23,798 nucleotides of DNA. It comes from an uncultured Eubacteriales bacterium. Lineage in GTDB: Bacteria; Bacillota; Clostridia; Monoglobales; Monoglobaceae. A program made the translations under genes and the position numbers. The notes beneath the pieces are model-generated. The model ran no database searches and was not told where the DNA came from. It worked only from the letters and a program-made list of their open reading frames with translations. The stretch lies in contig URTH01000004.1 in assembly GCA_900550775.1 (NCBI GenBank), positions 1 through 23,798 of the forward strand. The letters run 5' to 3'. This document shows positions 7,854-16,300 of this stretch, in pieces (position 1 is the stretch's first letter; each line of letters begins with the position of its first letter).

Positions 7854-7899
7854 GATTCACACTCCCTTTGTAGTAGCCCTGTGATTGTATTTTATGCAG

Positions 7900-7927
7900 A
7901 AAAAAACGCCCGGTGCGTGTCCGGGCG
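7900..7927 (-). terminator. Intrinsic terminator ending the gyrA-to-NUDIX unit
   Basis: On the minus strand CGCCCGG and CCGGGCG arms (7921-7927 and 7907-7913) enclose a seven-base loop and are followed by seven T residues (7900-7906). It lies about 100 bases beyond the NUDIX stop codon and before the tandem ATPase gene. The rest of 7854-8025 shows nothing convincing. Confidence 0.85.
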
Positions 7928-8025
7928 AAGCGCTTTTCGCAAAATCCGATCTGAACTATCCAAACGCCAAGTCATAGCGCACCCGGCCGCGCAAAAGGGA
8001 ATGGTCGGGATTTCAATCAACATTT

Positions 8026-8517
8026 TTACGGTGTGTTTTTATTCGTTCCATCTTCTGTTGTCATAAGGCTATCCGTGCAGGATACAAGGCGGCCGTTTTC
8101 ATAACACAGCTTGAGTGAAAACGGCGCGGTTTGCTCTTTGAGCAGCGCAAACATCCGCCGGTCTCCCTCCCAAAGGTTCAGTCCGTTCACTGCCTCGATA
8201 TCAACCCAGCAGAGCTCGCCCTCATCGCAGCCGCGGAGCGTACCGCAAAAGCGGTCGGCCGTGTAGAGAAAGATATACTCCTCCTCCGCACCGTCACAGC
8301 AGAAAGTTAAAATACCGCGAAAGCGGTAGCTTTCCAGTGTCAGCCCGGTCTCCTCGTAAACCTCACGCAAAAGACATTCTTCCGGGGTCTCGCCCGGCTC
8401 AAACTTGCCGCCGACCCCGATCCATTTGTCTTTATTGATATCCTTATCCTTGGCCGTCCGATGCAGCATCAGGTATTTTCCGTCCTTTTCCAGATAGCAA
8501 AGCGTGGTTTGCAGCAT
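8026..8517 (-). CDS. NUDIX hydrolase (MutT / 8-oxo-dGTP diphosphatase-like)
   Basis: The 163-residue protein contains a complete Nudix box, G37 to L59 (GGKFEPGETPEECLLREVYEETGL read as G-x5-E-x7-RE-x2-EE-x-G), preceded by KWIGVGG. Such enzymes hydrolyse a nucleoside diphosphate linked to another moiety. The short N-terminal strand with TLCYLEKDGKYLMLHR is typical of the MutT-type oxidised-nucleotide sanitation group in Firmicutes, but the substrate is inferred. The ATG follows GGGAGGAA. It lies 89 bases after the ABC-2 permease gene with no terminator between, so it probably belongs to the same transcript. Confidence 0.87.
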   Translation of the reverse strand: MLQTTLCYLEKDGKYLMLHRTAKDKDINKDKWIGVGGKFEPGETPEECLLREVYEETGLTLESYRFRGILTFCCDGAEEEYIFLYTADRFCGTLRGCDEGELCWVDIEAVNGLNLWEGDRRMFALLKEQTAPFSLKLCYENGRLVSCTDSLMTTEDGTNKNTP

Positions 8518-8606
8518 ATCGATTCCTCCCGAATTGATCTATGGCTCCAGGTTCCGATCGCGAAACGCGGTCTTGCGCCTTTTTATTGCCGTTTTGGCAT
8601 CCGCCT

Positions 8607-9365
8607 TTACAGCCGATCGGCCAGGGTCGGCCGGCTCCTTTTCATCCAGACGGTGCTAAATATCAGGCAAACCGCCGTCACCAGGGCAAACGCAGCAATA
8701 CGCCGTCCGTCCGGCAGCGCGCCGTGCAAAAGCGCGGCACGGTAACCGTCTGCCAAAATTGCGACCGGGTTATAGTCGCAAAAGAGCCGCAAACCGCCGC
8801 GGAGAGCGGACGCGTCCCAAAAAATCGGCGTGACCCAAAACCCCAGTGACAGTGCGGCCTGCAAGCCATAGCCCGCATCGCGGACATAGCTGCAAAGCAG
8901 CGCGAAAATCCGCCCAAGACCCAGTATCAGCAAAAATCCGCCGATCAGCCAGAAAAATGTCCAAAGCTGACCGAGCCGCGGCGCGATCCCGGATACGCAG
9001 ATTGCAAGATAGGCCGCAGTCAGCAACACACCATGCACCGCCATTGCGGCACAAACCCGAACCAACGGCAGCTTTTCTGCCGGGAAGCGGATCTTGCACA
9101 CCAAATGGCGATAGTCAAAAAAGCAGCCTGCCGCACCGATCAGTCCGTCCGAGAAAAAGAACCACGGCAAAATCCCGGCAATCAGCCAAAGGATGTACGG
9201 CTCGCCCTGCACCGATGGCGCGGCAAACGCAACCGTATAGACGAACCAATAAACCAGCACGGTCATCAGCGGTGATACAAACGCCCAAAGCGCGCCCAGG
9301 CCGGTACCGGCATAGCGGGCGCGCAGATCATGGGCAGTCAGGGCGATCAGCAGCCGACCCTTCAT
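8607..9365 (-). CDS. ABC-2 type permease (polysaccharide / teichoic-acid export family)
   Basis: The 252-residue integral membrane protein has about six hydrophobic segments (near 25-48, 57-78, 104-126, 131-155, 166-183 and 225-241). The N-terminal DLRARYAGTGLGALWAFVSP and the late CDYNPVAILADGYRAALL segment match Wzm/TagG-type exporters of lipid-linked polymers. The ATG overlaps the galU TGA (ATGA), indicating translational coupling. The ATPase half (Wzt/TagH) is not adjacent and is absent from the window; the UgpC-type ATPase at 13716 belongs to a different class. A link to GalU through UDP-glucose-dependent surface polymers is plausible but inferred. Confidence 0.83.
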   Translation of the reverse strand: MKGRLLIALTAHDLRARYAGTGLGALWAFVSPLMTVLVYWFVYTVAFAAPSVQGEPYILWLIAGILPWFFFSDGLIGAAGCFFDYRHLVCKIRFPAEKLPLVRVCAAMAVHGVLLTAAYLAICVSGIAPRLGQLWTFFWLIGGFLLILGLGRIFALLCSYVRDAGYGLQAALSLGFWVTPIFWDASALRGGLRLFCDYNPVAILADGYRAALLHGALPDGRRIAAFALVTAVCLIFSTVWMKRSRPTLADRL

Positions 9366-10237
9366 GCGTTTTCCATTATTTTTTTCAGGTATGCCACAAA
9401 CTCATCGTGCAGATCGTCACGGCGCAGTGCAAACTCTACGGTTGCCTCCAAAAAGCCCATCCGATCACCCACATCGTAGCGGCGCCCCTCAAAGTTATAT
9501 GCATACATGCCCTGTTCTGCCGCCAGGGTCTTTAATGCGTCGGTCAGCTGAATCTCGCCGCCGGCGCCCGGCTTGGTGTGTTCCAGATGCCGGAACACCT
9601 CCGGCGTAATCACATAACGGCCAAGGACTGCAACGTTGCTTGGCGCCTCTTCCTTCGGCGGTTTTTCGACCATGCCGTTGACCTTATAAAGTCTTTCGCC
9701 GATCTGTTCGCCATCCACGCAGCCGTACTTATGAATCTCGTCCATATCGACTGTCTGCACGCCGAGCACGGATTTTCCGCAGGTCTCGTAGACATCGATC
9801 AGCTGCTTGATACAGGGCTTGTCCGCATTATATACCACATCGTCACCCAGCAAAACCGCAAACGGTTCATCGCCGACAAAGCTTTTGGCACAGTGAATCG
9901 CATGGCCGAGCCCCAGCGCCTCTTTCTGGCGAATCGAAACCAGGTTGGCAAGCTCTGCAATACGGCGCACCTCTTTTGCCATGGCCGATTTGCCGTTGGC
10001 CTCCAGGGTAAACTCCAACTCGCGGGAGCGGTCAAAATGATCCTCTACCGCCTTTTTATACGGGCTGGTAATCACGCAGATATCCTCAATCCCGGCAGCG
10101 ACTGCCTCCTCGACAATATACTGAATGGTCGGCGTATCCACGATGGGCAGCATCTCTTTCGGCATGGCCTTGGTCGCCGGCAAAAAACGAGTGCCCCAGC
10201 CGGCCGCCGGAATAATGGCTTTTTTTACTTGTTTCAT
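9362..10237 (-). CDS. galU: UTP--glucose-1-phosphate uridylyltransferase
   Basis: Makes UDP-glucose from UTP and glucose-1-phosphate, a precursor for glycolipids, wall teichoic acids and polysaccharides. The 291-residue product has the nucleotide-binding start GWGTRFLPATKAMPKEMLP (13-31), then EALGLGHAIHCAK, LLGDDVVY, MVEKP and GGEIQLTDAL, all standard for bacterial GalU/GtaB. It starts one base after the ttcA stop codon, with its ribosome site (AAGGAGA) inside the ttcA end. It overlaps the downstream permease start by four bases. Confidence 0.95.
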   Translation of the reverse strand: MKQVKKAIIPAAGWGTRFLPATKAMPKEMLPIVDTPTIQYIVEEAVAAGIEDICVITSPYKKAVEDHFDRSRELEFTLEANGKSAMAKEVRRIAELANLVSIRQKEALGLGHAIHCAKSFVGDEPFAVLLGDDVVYNADKPCIKQLIDVYETCGKSVLGVQTVDMDEIHKYGCVDGEQIGERLYKVNGMVEKPPKEEAPSNVAVLGRYVITPEVFRHLEHTKPGAGGEIQLTDALKTLAAEQGMYAYNFEGRRYDVGDRMGFLEATVEFALRRDDLHDEFVAYLKKIMENA

Positions 10238-10238
10238 A

Positions 10239-10961
10239 TCAATTCTCCTTTTCTGTAACCCTCCAGTCGGGAAGTCCCGTTTGGATGGCGTGCATGATTT
10301 TGGTTTTAAAGAAATGATCGTCCTTTGTTTTTTCCATAATAAATTCTTTCATATCCTGGCGCTTGGATTTGCCGTCCATCGGACAGGGATTGAACACAAT
10401 CGGCAATTCCATCCGTCTGGCATAGCTTTTAATATCCCCCTCCGGCACATAAACAAGCGGCCGAATCACGTGGATATCCCGGCGCGACAGGTAGGTCACC
10501 GGCGAAAAGCAGTTCAGTCTGCCCTCATAAAACAGAGACAAAAAGAATGTCTCCAGCACGTCCTCATTATGATGCCCAAGCGCCACCTTGTTGCAGCCAA
10601 GCTCCACGGCAAGGTCGTTCAGGCCGCCGCGGCGCAGCTTGGCGCAGAGTGAACAAGGATTTTTCTCTTTACGGATATCAAAGATGACCTCCGCAATATC
10701 GGTCTTTTTGACAACATATTCGACCCCCAGCTGCTCACTGAGCACACGCACGGCGGCAAAGCTTGTCCCCTCGTAGCCCATATCCAGTGAAAGGCCGATG
10801 ATCTCAAATCGCTTGGGGTAAAACCGCCGCAGGGCGGCAAGGGCGCACAGCAGCGTCAGGCTGTCCTTGCCGCCGGATATGCCGACGGCGATACGGTCGC
10901 CGTCCGCAATCATCTGATAGTCGCCCACCGCACGGCGAACCCGACTTAAAATCTTTTTCAT
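10239..10961 (-). CDS. ttcA: tRNA 2-thiocytidine(32) synthetase, TtcA family
   Basis: The 240-residue PP-loop ATPase has SGGKDS (29-34) for ATP pyrophosphate binding. A CxxC pair (C103 and C106 in NPCSLCAKLRR) and C193 (NPCPMDG) match the three cysteines that hold the iron-sulfur cluster in TtcA. The LGHHNEDVLETFF segment (128-140) is also family-typical. TtcA thiolates cytidine 32 of certain tRNAs. A close relative acting at another tRNA position cannot be excluded. It begins 12 bases after the gyrA stop, with ribosome site AAGGAAG, and is tightly coupled to galU. Confidence 0.88.
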   Translation of the reverse strand: MKKILSRVRRAVGDYQMIADGDRIAVGISGGKDSLTLLCALAALRRFYPKRFEIIGLSLDMGYEGTSFAAVRVLSEQLGVEYVVKKTDIAEVIFDIRKEKNPCSLCAKLRRGGLNDLAVELGCNKVALGHHNEDVLETFFLSLFYEGRLNCFSPVTYLSRRDIHVIRPLVYVPEGDIKSYARRMELPIVFNPCPMDGKSKRQDMKEFIMEKTKDDHFFKTKIMHAIQTGLPDWRVTEKEN

Positions 10962-10973
10962 GGTTTAACTTCC

Positions 10974-13508
10974 TTATTCTTCGGTCTCGCCCGGATCGTT
11001 CCTGGTCTCTTCTGCATCGGAAATCTCCGCTGCCGCAGTGCCGTCCTCATTTTCCGGTGCGTCCTCATTCTCCGGCTCCTTTTCGACGCAGGCAACCGTA
11101 ACAATATTCACGTCATCGGCCAGCCGCATCAGGCGCACGCCCTTGGTGACACGGCCGTAGGTGCTGATGTCCTCGGTGTCCATACGGATAATGACGCCCT
11201 CGGAGGTAATCAAAATGACATCGTCCTTCGGCGTTACCACTTGCAGTCCTGCGACCGCACCTGTCGCCTCGCTGATGCGATAAGAGGTCGTTCCCTTACC
11301 GCCGCGGCTCTGGCATTTGTACTCGGAAAGCTCGGTCTTTTTGCCGTAACCCTTTTCGCTGACAACTAACAGCTTGCCGTCCTCGGCATCTACGCTCATG
11401 CCGATTACATAATCGCCGTCCTCCAGCGAGATACCGCGCACACCGCGCGAAACACGACCCATGTTCCGCACATCGCTCTCATGGAAGCGAATCATCTTTC
11501 CGCCATGGCTGCCGATAAACAGATCCTTGCAGCCATCGGTCATAACCACCCGGATCAGCTCGTCCTCATCGTCTAAGCGAATGGCAATTTTACCTGCCTT
11601 GGGCGCGTTTTGATATTCCATCAAATCGGTCTTTTTAATGACACCGGCACGGGTACACATCACCAGATACTTGCCCTCTTCGTATTCCCGAACCGGGATC
11701 ACGGCCGAGATGCTCTCCTCCGGCTCCAATGCCAGCAGATTGACAATCGGCGTCCCTTTGGCGGTACGGCCGCCCTCCGGGATTTCATAGGCCTTGATGC
11801 GGTACATCCGACCCTTATTGGTAAAGAAGAGAATATGCGCATGGGTGGAGGACACAAACATGCTGGACACAAAGTCCTCCTCCTTGGTTTGCAGGCCGAT
11901 AATGCCGCGGCCGCCGCGTTTTTGGCTGCGGTAGGTGTCCACCGACAGACGTTTGATATAACCCTGATGGGTCAGCGTAATCACGTTTTCCTCTTCTTCG
12001 ATCAGATCCTCAATATCGATATCGTCCGCAGCCGGCTCAATCGAGGTACGTCTCGCGTCACCGAACTTATCGCGGATTGCGCCGATTTCCTCTTTTAAGA
12101 TATCCAGCACCATCTGCTCACTGCCCAAAATTTCGGTCAGATGTGCAATCAGCGCCTTGATGTCACGGTATTCGTTTTCTACCTTTTCACGCTCTAACCC
12201 GGACAGCCGCGCCAGGCGCATATCCAAAATCGCCTGTGCCTGGATATCGGTAAAACCAAACCGCTCCATCAGCTTTTCCTTGGCGTCGTTATAGCTGCTG
12301 CGGATGATGTTGATAACCTCATCAATATGATCGAGCGCAATCGTCAGACCCTCTAAGATATGTGCTCTTGCCTCCGCTTTCTTTTTATCAAAGCGGGTAC
12401 GCCGCACAATGACCTCCTTCTGGAAGTCTACGTAGTTTTCCAGCACCTGTTTGAGGTTTAACACCTTCGGGTCGGTCTGATTAACCAGCGCCAGCATAAT
12501 CACGCTGAAGGTATCCTCCAGCTGGGTATATTTATACAGCTGATTTAACACGATGGTCGCATTGACGTCACGCTTTAATTCAATGATAATCCGCATACCG
12601 TCACGGTCGGATTCGTCACGCAGGTCAGAGATTCCCTCCACCCGTTTATCGTGCACCAGCTCTGCAATCTTTTCAATCAGCCTTGCCTTGTTGACGGCAT
12701 AAGGAATCTCGGTCACGACAATACGCTGCCGATTCTCTTTCCAGTCCTCAATCTCCGCCTTGGCGCGTACGCGCAGCTTGCCGCGGCCGGTGTGATAGGC
12801 GGCACGGATGCCGCTGACGCCCATGATCTGCGCGCCGGTCGGGAAGTCCGGGCCGGGGATATGCTCCATCAATTCGTCAATCGTAATTTCCGGGTTATCG
12901 ATCAGAGCAATGATGCCGTCAATGACCTCACCCAGGTTATGCGGCGGAATGTTGGTAGCCATGCCGACTGCAATACCGTTGGAGCCGTTTACCAAAAGAT
13001 GCGGAAACCGGGACGGCAGTACCACCGGCTCTTTTCGGCTCTCGTCAAAGTTTGGCATAAAGTCTACGGTATCTTTTTCAATATCGGTCAGCATATGCAT
13101 GGACAGCTTGGACATCTTTGCCTCGGTATAACGGTAGGCAGCCGCGCCGTCACCGTCAATCGAACCAAAGTTACCGTGACCGTCCACAGTCGGATAACGC
13201 ATCGAGAAATCCTGCGCCATACGAACCAGTGCGTCATAGACAGACGCGTCGCCGTGCGGATGGTATCGACCCAGCACATTACCGACGGTCGCCGCACACT
13301 TTTTATACGCCTTGTCCGGCGTGATGCCGTCCTCGTACATTGCGTACAAAATGCGGCGGTGTACCGGCTTTAAACCATCCCGAACATCCGGCAATGCACG
13401 GCCGACAATGACCGACATTGCATAGTCGATGTAGGACTTTTTCATCTCGCTGTTGATTTCCACCGGGATGACTTGCAGTTTTGAAGTATCAAATAATTCT
13501 TCTGCCAT
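10974..13508 (-). CDS. gyrA: DNA gyrase subunit A
   Basis: The 844-residue breakage-reunion subunit introduces negative supercoils together with GyrB, which is not in the window. The N-terminal winged-helix/tower region has [19 protein letters not shown] (37-55) and the catalytic tyrosine Y127 ([10 protein letters not shown]). The GyrA box QKRGGRG, followed by beta-pinwheel repeats, distinguishes it from ParC. An acidic tail ([12 protein letters not shown] and onward) ends the protein. The quinolone region reads [10 protein letters not shown]: alanine (A88) stands at the position of E. coli Ser83, while D92 matches Asp87. The ribosome site is AGGAAG. It heads a probable five-gene transcript with ttcA, galU, a permease and a NUDIX hydrolase. 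Confidence 0.97.
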   Translation of the reverse strand: MAEELFDTSKLQVIPVEINSEMKKSYIDYAMSVIVGRALPDVRDGLKPVHRRILYAMYEDGITPDKAYKKCAATVGNVLGRYHPHGDASVYDALVRMAQDFSMRYPTVDGHGNFGSIDGDGAAAYRYTEAKMSKLSMHMLTDIEKDTVDFMPNFDESRKEPVVLPSRFPHLLVNGSNGIAVGMATNIPPHNLGEVIDGIIALIDNPEITIDELMEHIPGPDFPTGAQIMGVSGIRAAYHTGRGKLRVRAKAEIEDWKENRQRIVVTEIPYAVNKARLIEKIAELVHDKRVEGISDLRDESDRDGMRIIIELKRDVNATIVLNQLYKYTQLEDTFSVIMLALVNQTDPKVLNLKQVLENYVDFQKEVIVRRTRFDKKKAEARAHILEGLTIALDHIDEVINIIRSSYNDAKEKLMERFGFTDIQAQAILDMRLARLSGLEREKVENEYRDIKALIAHLTEILGSEQMVLDILKEEIGAIRDKFGDARRTSIEPAADDIDIEDLIEEEENVITLTHQGYIKRLSVDTYRSQKRGGRGIIGLQTKEEDFVSSMFVSSTHAHILFFTNKGRMYRIKAYEIPEGGRTAKGTPIVNLLALEPEESISAVIPVREYEEGKYLVMCTRAGVIKKTDLMEYQNAPKAGKIAIRLDDEDELIRVVMTDGCKDLFIGSHGGKMIRFHESDVRNMGRVSRGVRGISLEDGDYVIGMSVDAEDGKLLVVSEKGYGKKTELSEYKCQSRGGKGTTSYRISEATGAVAGLQVVTPKDDVILITSEGVIIRMDTEDISTYGRVTKGVRLMRLADDVNIVTVACVEKEPENEDAPENEDGTAAAEISDAEETRNDPGETEE

Positions 13509-13520
13509 GTTTACAACTTC

Positions 13521-13577
13521 CTATTCTTTTATTTTATCGGTTTCACAAAAAAACACTTTACCTTTAAAATTCGACAT
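13521..13577 (-). other. Possible 18-codon leader ORF upstream of gyrA
   Basis: An open frame MSNFKGKVFFCETDKIKE ends 12 bases before the gyrA ATG, its stop overlapping the gyrA ribosome site (TAGGAAG). A GAGG lies 13 bases upstream of its ATG, rather far. No clear sigma-A promoter for gyrA was found in 13509-13660, so the transcript start is unknown. It may be chance. Confidence 0.25.
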
Positions 13578-13664
13578 CGCAGTACGATTTCCTCTTTTTA
13601 GCTAAAATTTTTGGGGTATTTTTTTGTTTTTGCTTCCTTTTTTCCTTTCGGGTTGTACCATAAA

Positions 13665-13691
13665 AAGAGGACGGCTTTTCTCCGTCCTCTT
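13665..13691 (-). terminator. Intrinsic terminator after the UgpC/MsmX-type ATPase gene
   Basis: The AAGAGGACGG and CCGTCCTCTT arms (10 base pairs, 7-base loop) are followed on the minus strand by TTT after the stem T residues. It lies about 25 bases beyond the stop at 13716 and separates this gene from gyrA. Confidence 0.82.
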
Positions 13692-13715
13692 ATGTTACAG
13701 ATCCATAAAAACCGA

Positions 13716-14828
13716 TTAGTGTATAATCACACTCTCCGTATCCTTATCAAACAGATGAATCTTGTTGGCATCCAGCGCAACCTTAACGTGCTCTCCGTGC
13801 TTGGTGGTGGTACGCGGATTTACTCTCGCGGTCATATCCACGCCGCAAGCCTGGAAGTACAAATAGGTCTCTGCACCCATCATCTCGGTCAAGGTGATAT
13901 CTACCTCAAAGGTGCACTCCGGCGCTGCGGAGATGAATGCTTCATCATCATAGATATCCTCAGGACGAATGCCCATCAGAACTTCCTTGCCGTTATATGC
14001 CTGCACCTCTGCCTTTTTGCCCTTGCCGTCCGGCAGCTTAATGGAAACATCGCCGTTGGTCAGATAAGTACCGTCTTCCTTGCAGTTTACGGTCATGCTG
14101 ATGAAGTTCATCTGCGGCGATCCGATAAATCCTGCAACGAATACGTTGGTCGGGTACAGATACAGATTGGTCGGGGTATCTACCTGCTGAATGACACCGT
14201 CTTTCATAACGACGATTCTGGAACCCATGGTCATAGCCTCGGTCTGGTCGTGCGTTACATAGATAAAGGTGGTCTGTAAGTTTTTATGCAGCTTACCGAT
14301 CTCGGTTCTCATCTGTACACGCAGCTTTGCATCCAGGTTGGAGAGCGGCTCATCCATCAGGAACACCTTCGGCTCACGCACGATGGCACGGCCGAGTGCA
14401 ACACGCTGTCTCTGACCGCCGGAAAGCGCCTTCGGCTTTCTGTCAAGCAGGCCTTCAATACCCAGGATCTGTGCAGCCTCGTTTACCTTTCTCTTAATTT
14501 CGTCCTTGGGAACCTTTCTCAATTTCAAACCGAACGCCATATTCTCAAACACGGTCATGTGCGGATACAGCGCGTAGTTCTGGAACACCATAGCGATATC
14601 TCTGTCTCTCGGAACGACGTCATTCATCAACTGGTCACCGATGTAAAGTTCACCTTCAGAAATCTCCTCAAGACCGGCGATCATACGCAGGGTTGTGGAT
14701 TTACCGCAGCCGGAGGGGCCGACGAAAATGATAAATTCCTTATCCTCGATCTCCAGATTAAAATCTTTTACAGCGGTAAAGCCGCCGGCATAGGTCTTGG
14801 TGATATTTCTAAGACTCAAACTCGCCAT
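13716..14828 (-). CDS. ugpC: Carbohydrate ABC transporter ATP-binding protein, UgpC/MsmX type
   Basis: The 370-residue ATPase has Walker A GPSGCGKST (37-45), Q-loop Q83, signature LSGGQRQR (135-142), Walker B VFLMDE (155-160), H-loop H193 and a C-terminal MalK-like regulatory (TOBE) domain with LMGIRPEDIYDDE. In Firmicutes such ATPases often energise several sugar importers at once (MsmX), and no permease or binding-protein gene is adjacent here, which fits. A perfect ribosome site (AGGAGG) precedes the ATG. Compared with its neighbours the gene uses fewer GC-rich codons and looks adapted for high expression (by-eye impression). It has its own promoter, palindrome and terminator. Confidence 0.92.
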   Translation of the reverse strand: MASLSLRNITKTYAGGFTAVKDFNLEIEDKEFIIFVGPSGCGKSTTLRMIAGLEEISEGELYIGDQLMNDVVPRDRDIAMVFQNYALYPHMTVFENMAFGLKLRKVPKDEIKRKVNEAAQILGIEGLLDRKPKALSGGQRQRVALGRAIVREPKVFLMDEPLSNLDAKLRVQMRTEIGKLHKNLQTTFIYVTHDQTEAMTMGSRIVVMKDGVIQQVDTPTNLYLYPTNVFVAGFIGSPQMNFISMTVNCKEDGTYLTNGDVSIKLPDGKGKKAEVQAYNGKEVLMGIRPEDIYDDEAFISAAPECTFEVDITLTEMMGAETYLYFQACGVDMTARVNPRTTTKHGEHVKVALDANKIHLFDKDTESVIIH

Positions 14829-15107
14829 AATTAAACCTCCTAAAAAAATCCTTAAAAATATGTTTCGTCATTTATGCATCCATTGTAGCATAAAACATTT
14901 AAAAATGTTAGAGCCTATTTACACAAATTTAATTTTTTCTTTTTAGTGAAATTGTCTAAACGGCCGTTTTTTCAAAGTCTTACGGGCAATCTGCCCAAAG
15001 TTCCACCGCTTTCTCTTGTGCATGTTGCCGGGTGCCTTGTGCGATAGTTCCAAATCACGGCCGGCTTTCCCTATGATATTTGGCACGGAGTTTTCCGTCG
15101 GTTTTAC
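14829..15107. other. Intergenic region between ugpC and argC promoters
   Basis: The whole gap between the two divergent genes is about 360 bases. Besides the ugpC promoter at its left and the argC promoter at its right, it holds a 12-base palindrome AAACGGCCGTTT (14958-14969) followed by T residues, and a small GGGCA-atc-TGCCC hairpin near 14984-14996. No ribosome-site-supported gene was seen. A 66-codon minus-strand frame here has no family resemblance. Confidence 0.6.
14882..14911 (-). promoter_or_regulatory. Promoter of ugpC with an overlapping palindrome
   Basis: On the minus strand CTAACA (14906-14911), an 18-base spacer and TACAAT (14882-14887) form a plausible promoter. A perfect palindrome with seven-base arms (AACATTT-AA-AAATGTT, 14894-14909) covers the -35 edge and spacer, an operator-like position. 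Confidence 0.5.
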
Positions 15108-15136
15108 TTGCAATTTAAAAAAAAAGGGAGTATAAT
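15108..15136 (+). promoter_or_regulatory. Promoter of argCB
   Basis: TTGCAA (15108-15113), a 17-base spacer and TATAAT (15131-15136). It places the transcript start near 15143, about 46 bases before the argC ATG, leaving no room for a riboswitch. No convincing arginine-repressor box was recognised. Confidence 0.85.
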
Positions 15137-15188
15137 GAGACAATGCAGAAAAAATGGGTGTTTTGACCCGAAAAGGAGAGTGATCTAC

Positions 15189-16229
15189 ATGATACGAGCC
15201 GGCGTATTGGGCGGCACAGGTTACGCAGGGATTGAGGTTGTCCGCATTTTACTCCGTCACCCTGAAGTAACGCTCACACGTATCGTTTCCAAAACCTATG
15301 CAGGGACGGCGATCAGCGCGGTCTATCCCTCTTTGATGGGGATTTGCGATCTGGTCTGCGCACCGCTTGACATTGATGACATCGCCGCAAACTGCGATGT
15401 CGTGTTCACGGCGCTGCCGCACGGTGCCTCGAAGGAGGTCATTCCTTCCTTATATGAAAAGGGTCTTAAGGTCATCGACCTGTCCGGCGACTTCCGTTAC
15501 CGGGACGTCTCTGTTTACGAGACATGGTATCAGCAGCCCCACAGCGCGCCGGAGCTTTTGGCGCAGTCGGTCTACGGCCTGTGCGAGCTGCACCGGGACG
15601 AAATCCGTACCGCACGGCTGATCGGCAATCCCGGCTGCTACACCACCTGCTCGATCATGGGACTTGCGCCGCTGGTTAAGGCGGGCGCGGTCGATAACAA
15701 GAGCCTGATTATTGACGCAAAATCCGGGGTGACCGGGGCAGGACGCGGCCTCAATCTTCCCAATCTGTTTTGCGAATGTACCGAGACCATGAAAGCCTAT
15801 AAGGTAGCGACCCACCGCCACACCTCGGAAATTGAACAGGAGTTGTCTCTGCTTGCCGGCGAGGAGATTGTGCTTTCCTTTACGCCGCACCTTGTACCGA
15901 TGAAGCGCGGCATCTTTGCAACCTGTTATGCAAATTTAACCGGCAGTGCAACCGAGGACGAACTGCTTTCCCTCTACCGTGATTTTTATAAGGACGAGCC
16001 GTTTGTCCGCATTTATGAAAAGGGCAGTCTGCCGGAGGTTAAGCACGTTACCGGGTCGAATTATATCGGCATCGGCCTTAAGGTTGACCCGCGGCTTCAC
16101 CGCGTGATTGTGATTTCCTGTATTGACAACCTGATGAAGGGTGCGGCCGGGCAGGCAGTACAAAACATGAACCTGATGTTCCATCTGCCGGAAACCACCG
16201 CGCTGACTGATCCGGGTATGTATTTATAA
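15189..16229 (+). CDS. argC: N-acetyl-gamma-glutamyl-phosphate reductase
   Basis: Catalyses NADPH-dependent reduction of N-acetylglutamyl phosphate to the semialdehyde, the third step to ornithine and arginine. The 346-residue product has the NADP-binding start GVLGGTGYAG (5-14), the catalytic cysteine C150 in GNPGCYTT, and LSGDFR, CYANL and ASP-family dehydrogenase features. The ATG at 15189 is chosen because AAAAGGAGAG (15171-15180) lies eight bases upstream and the length fits the family. The frame extends back into the promoter, which excludes an earlier start. argB follows after 71 bases. Confidence 0.96.
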   Translation: MIRAGVLGGTGYAGIEVVRILLRHPEVTLTRIVSKTYAGTAISAVYPSLMGICDLVCAPLDIDDIAANCDVVFTALPHGASKEVIPSLYEKGLKVIDLSGDFRYRDVSVYETWYQQPHSAPELLAQSVYGLCELHRDEIRTARLIGNPGCYTTCSIMGLAPLVKAGAVDNKSLIIDAKSGVTGAGRGLNLPNLFCECTETMKAYKVATHRHTSEIEQELSLLAGEEIVLSFTPHLVPMKRGIFATCYANLTGSATEDELLSLYRDFYKDEPFVRIYEKGSLPEVKHVTGSNYIGIGLKVDPRLHRVIVISCIDNLMKGAAGQAVQNMNLMFHLPETTALTDPGMYL

Positions 16230-16300
16230 GGAAAAAAGAGAAACTTTGATTACGATTGATTTGATTGATTTGTGCCTATGGCGGCAGAATGGAGATTTTT

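Noticed and set aside
8846..9535. 229-codon plus-strand frame over the permease-galU junction
   Set aside because: Low-complexity basic translation opposite two recognised genes.
8026..13508. A defence or secondary-metabolite island built around the permease, GalU and NUDIX genes
   Set aside because: Every gene is a housekeeping type, with no toxin, nuclease, synthase or mobile marker, so no such system is supported.
14958..14969. Palindrome AAACGGCCGTTT followed by T residues as a terminator
   Set aside because: A 12-base palindrome without a loop cannot form a stable hairpin, and no gene ends here.
14943..15143. 66-codon minus-strand frame in the ugpC-argC gap
   Set aside because: No supported ribosome site or family resemblance; it covers the argC promoter and ends with basic low-complexity sequence.
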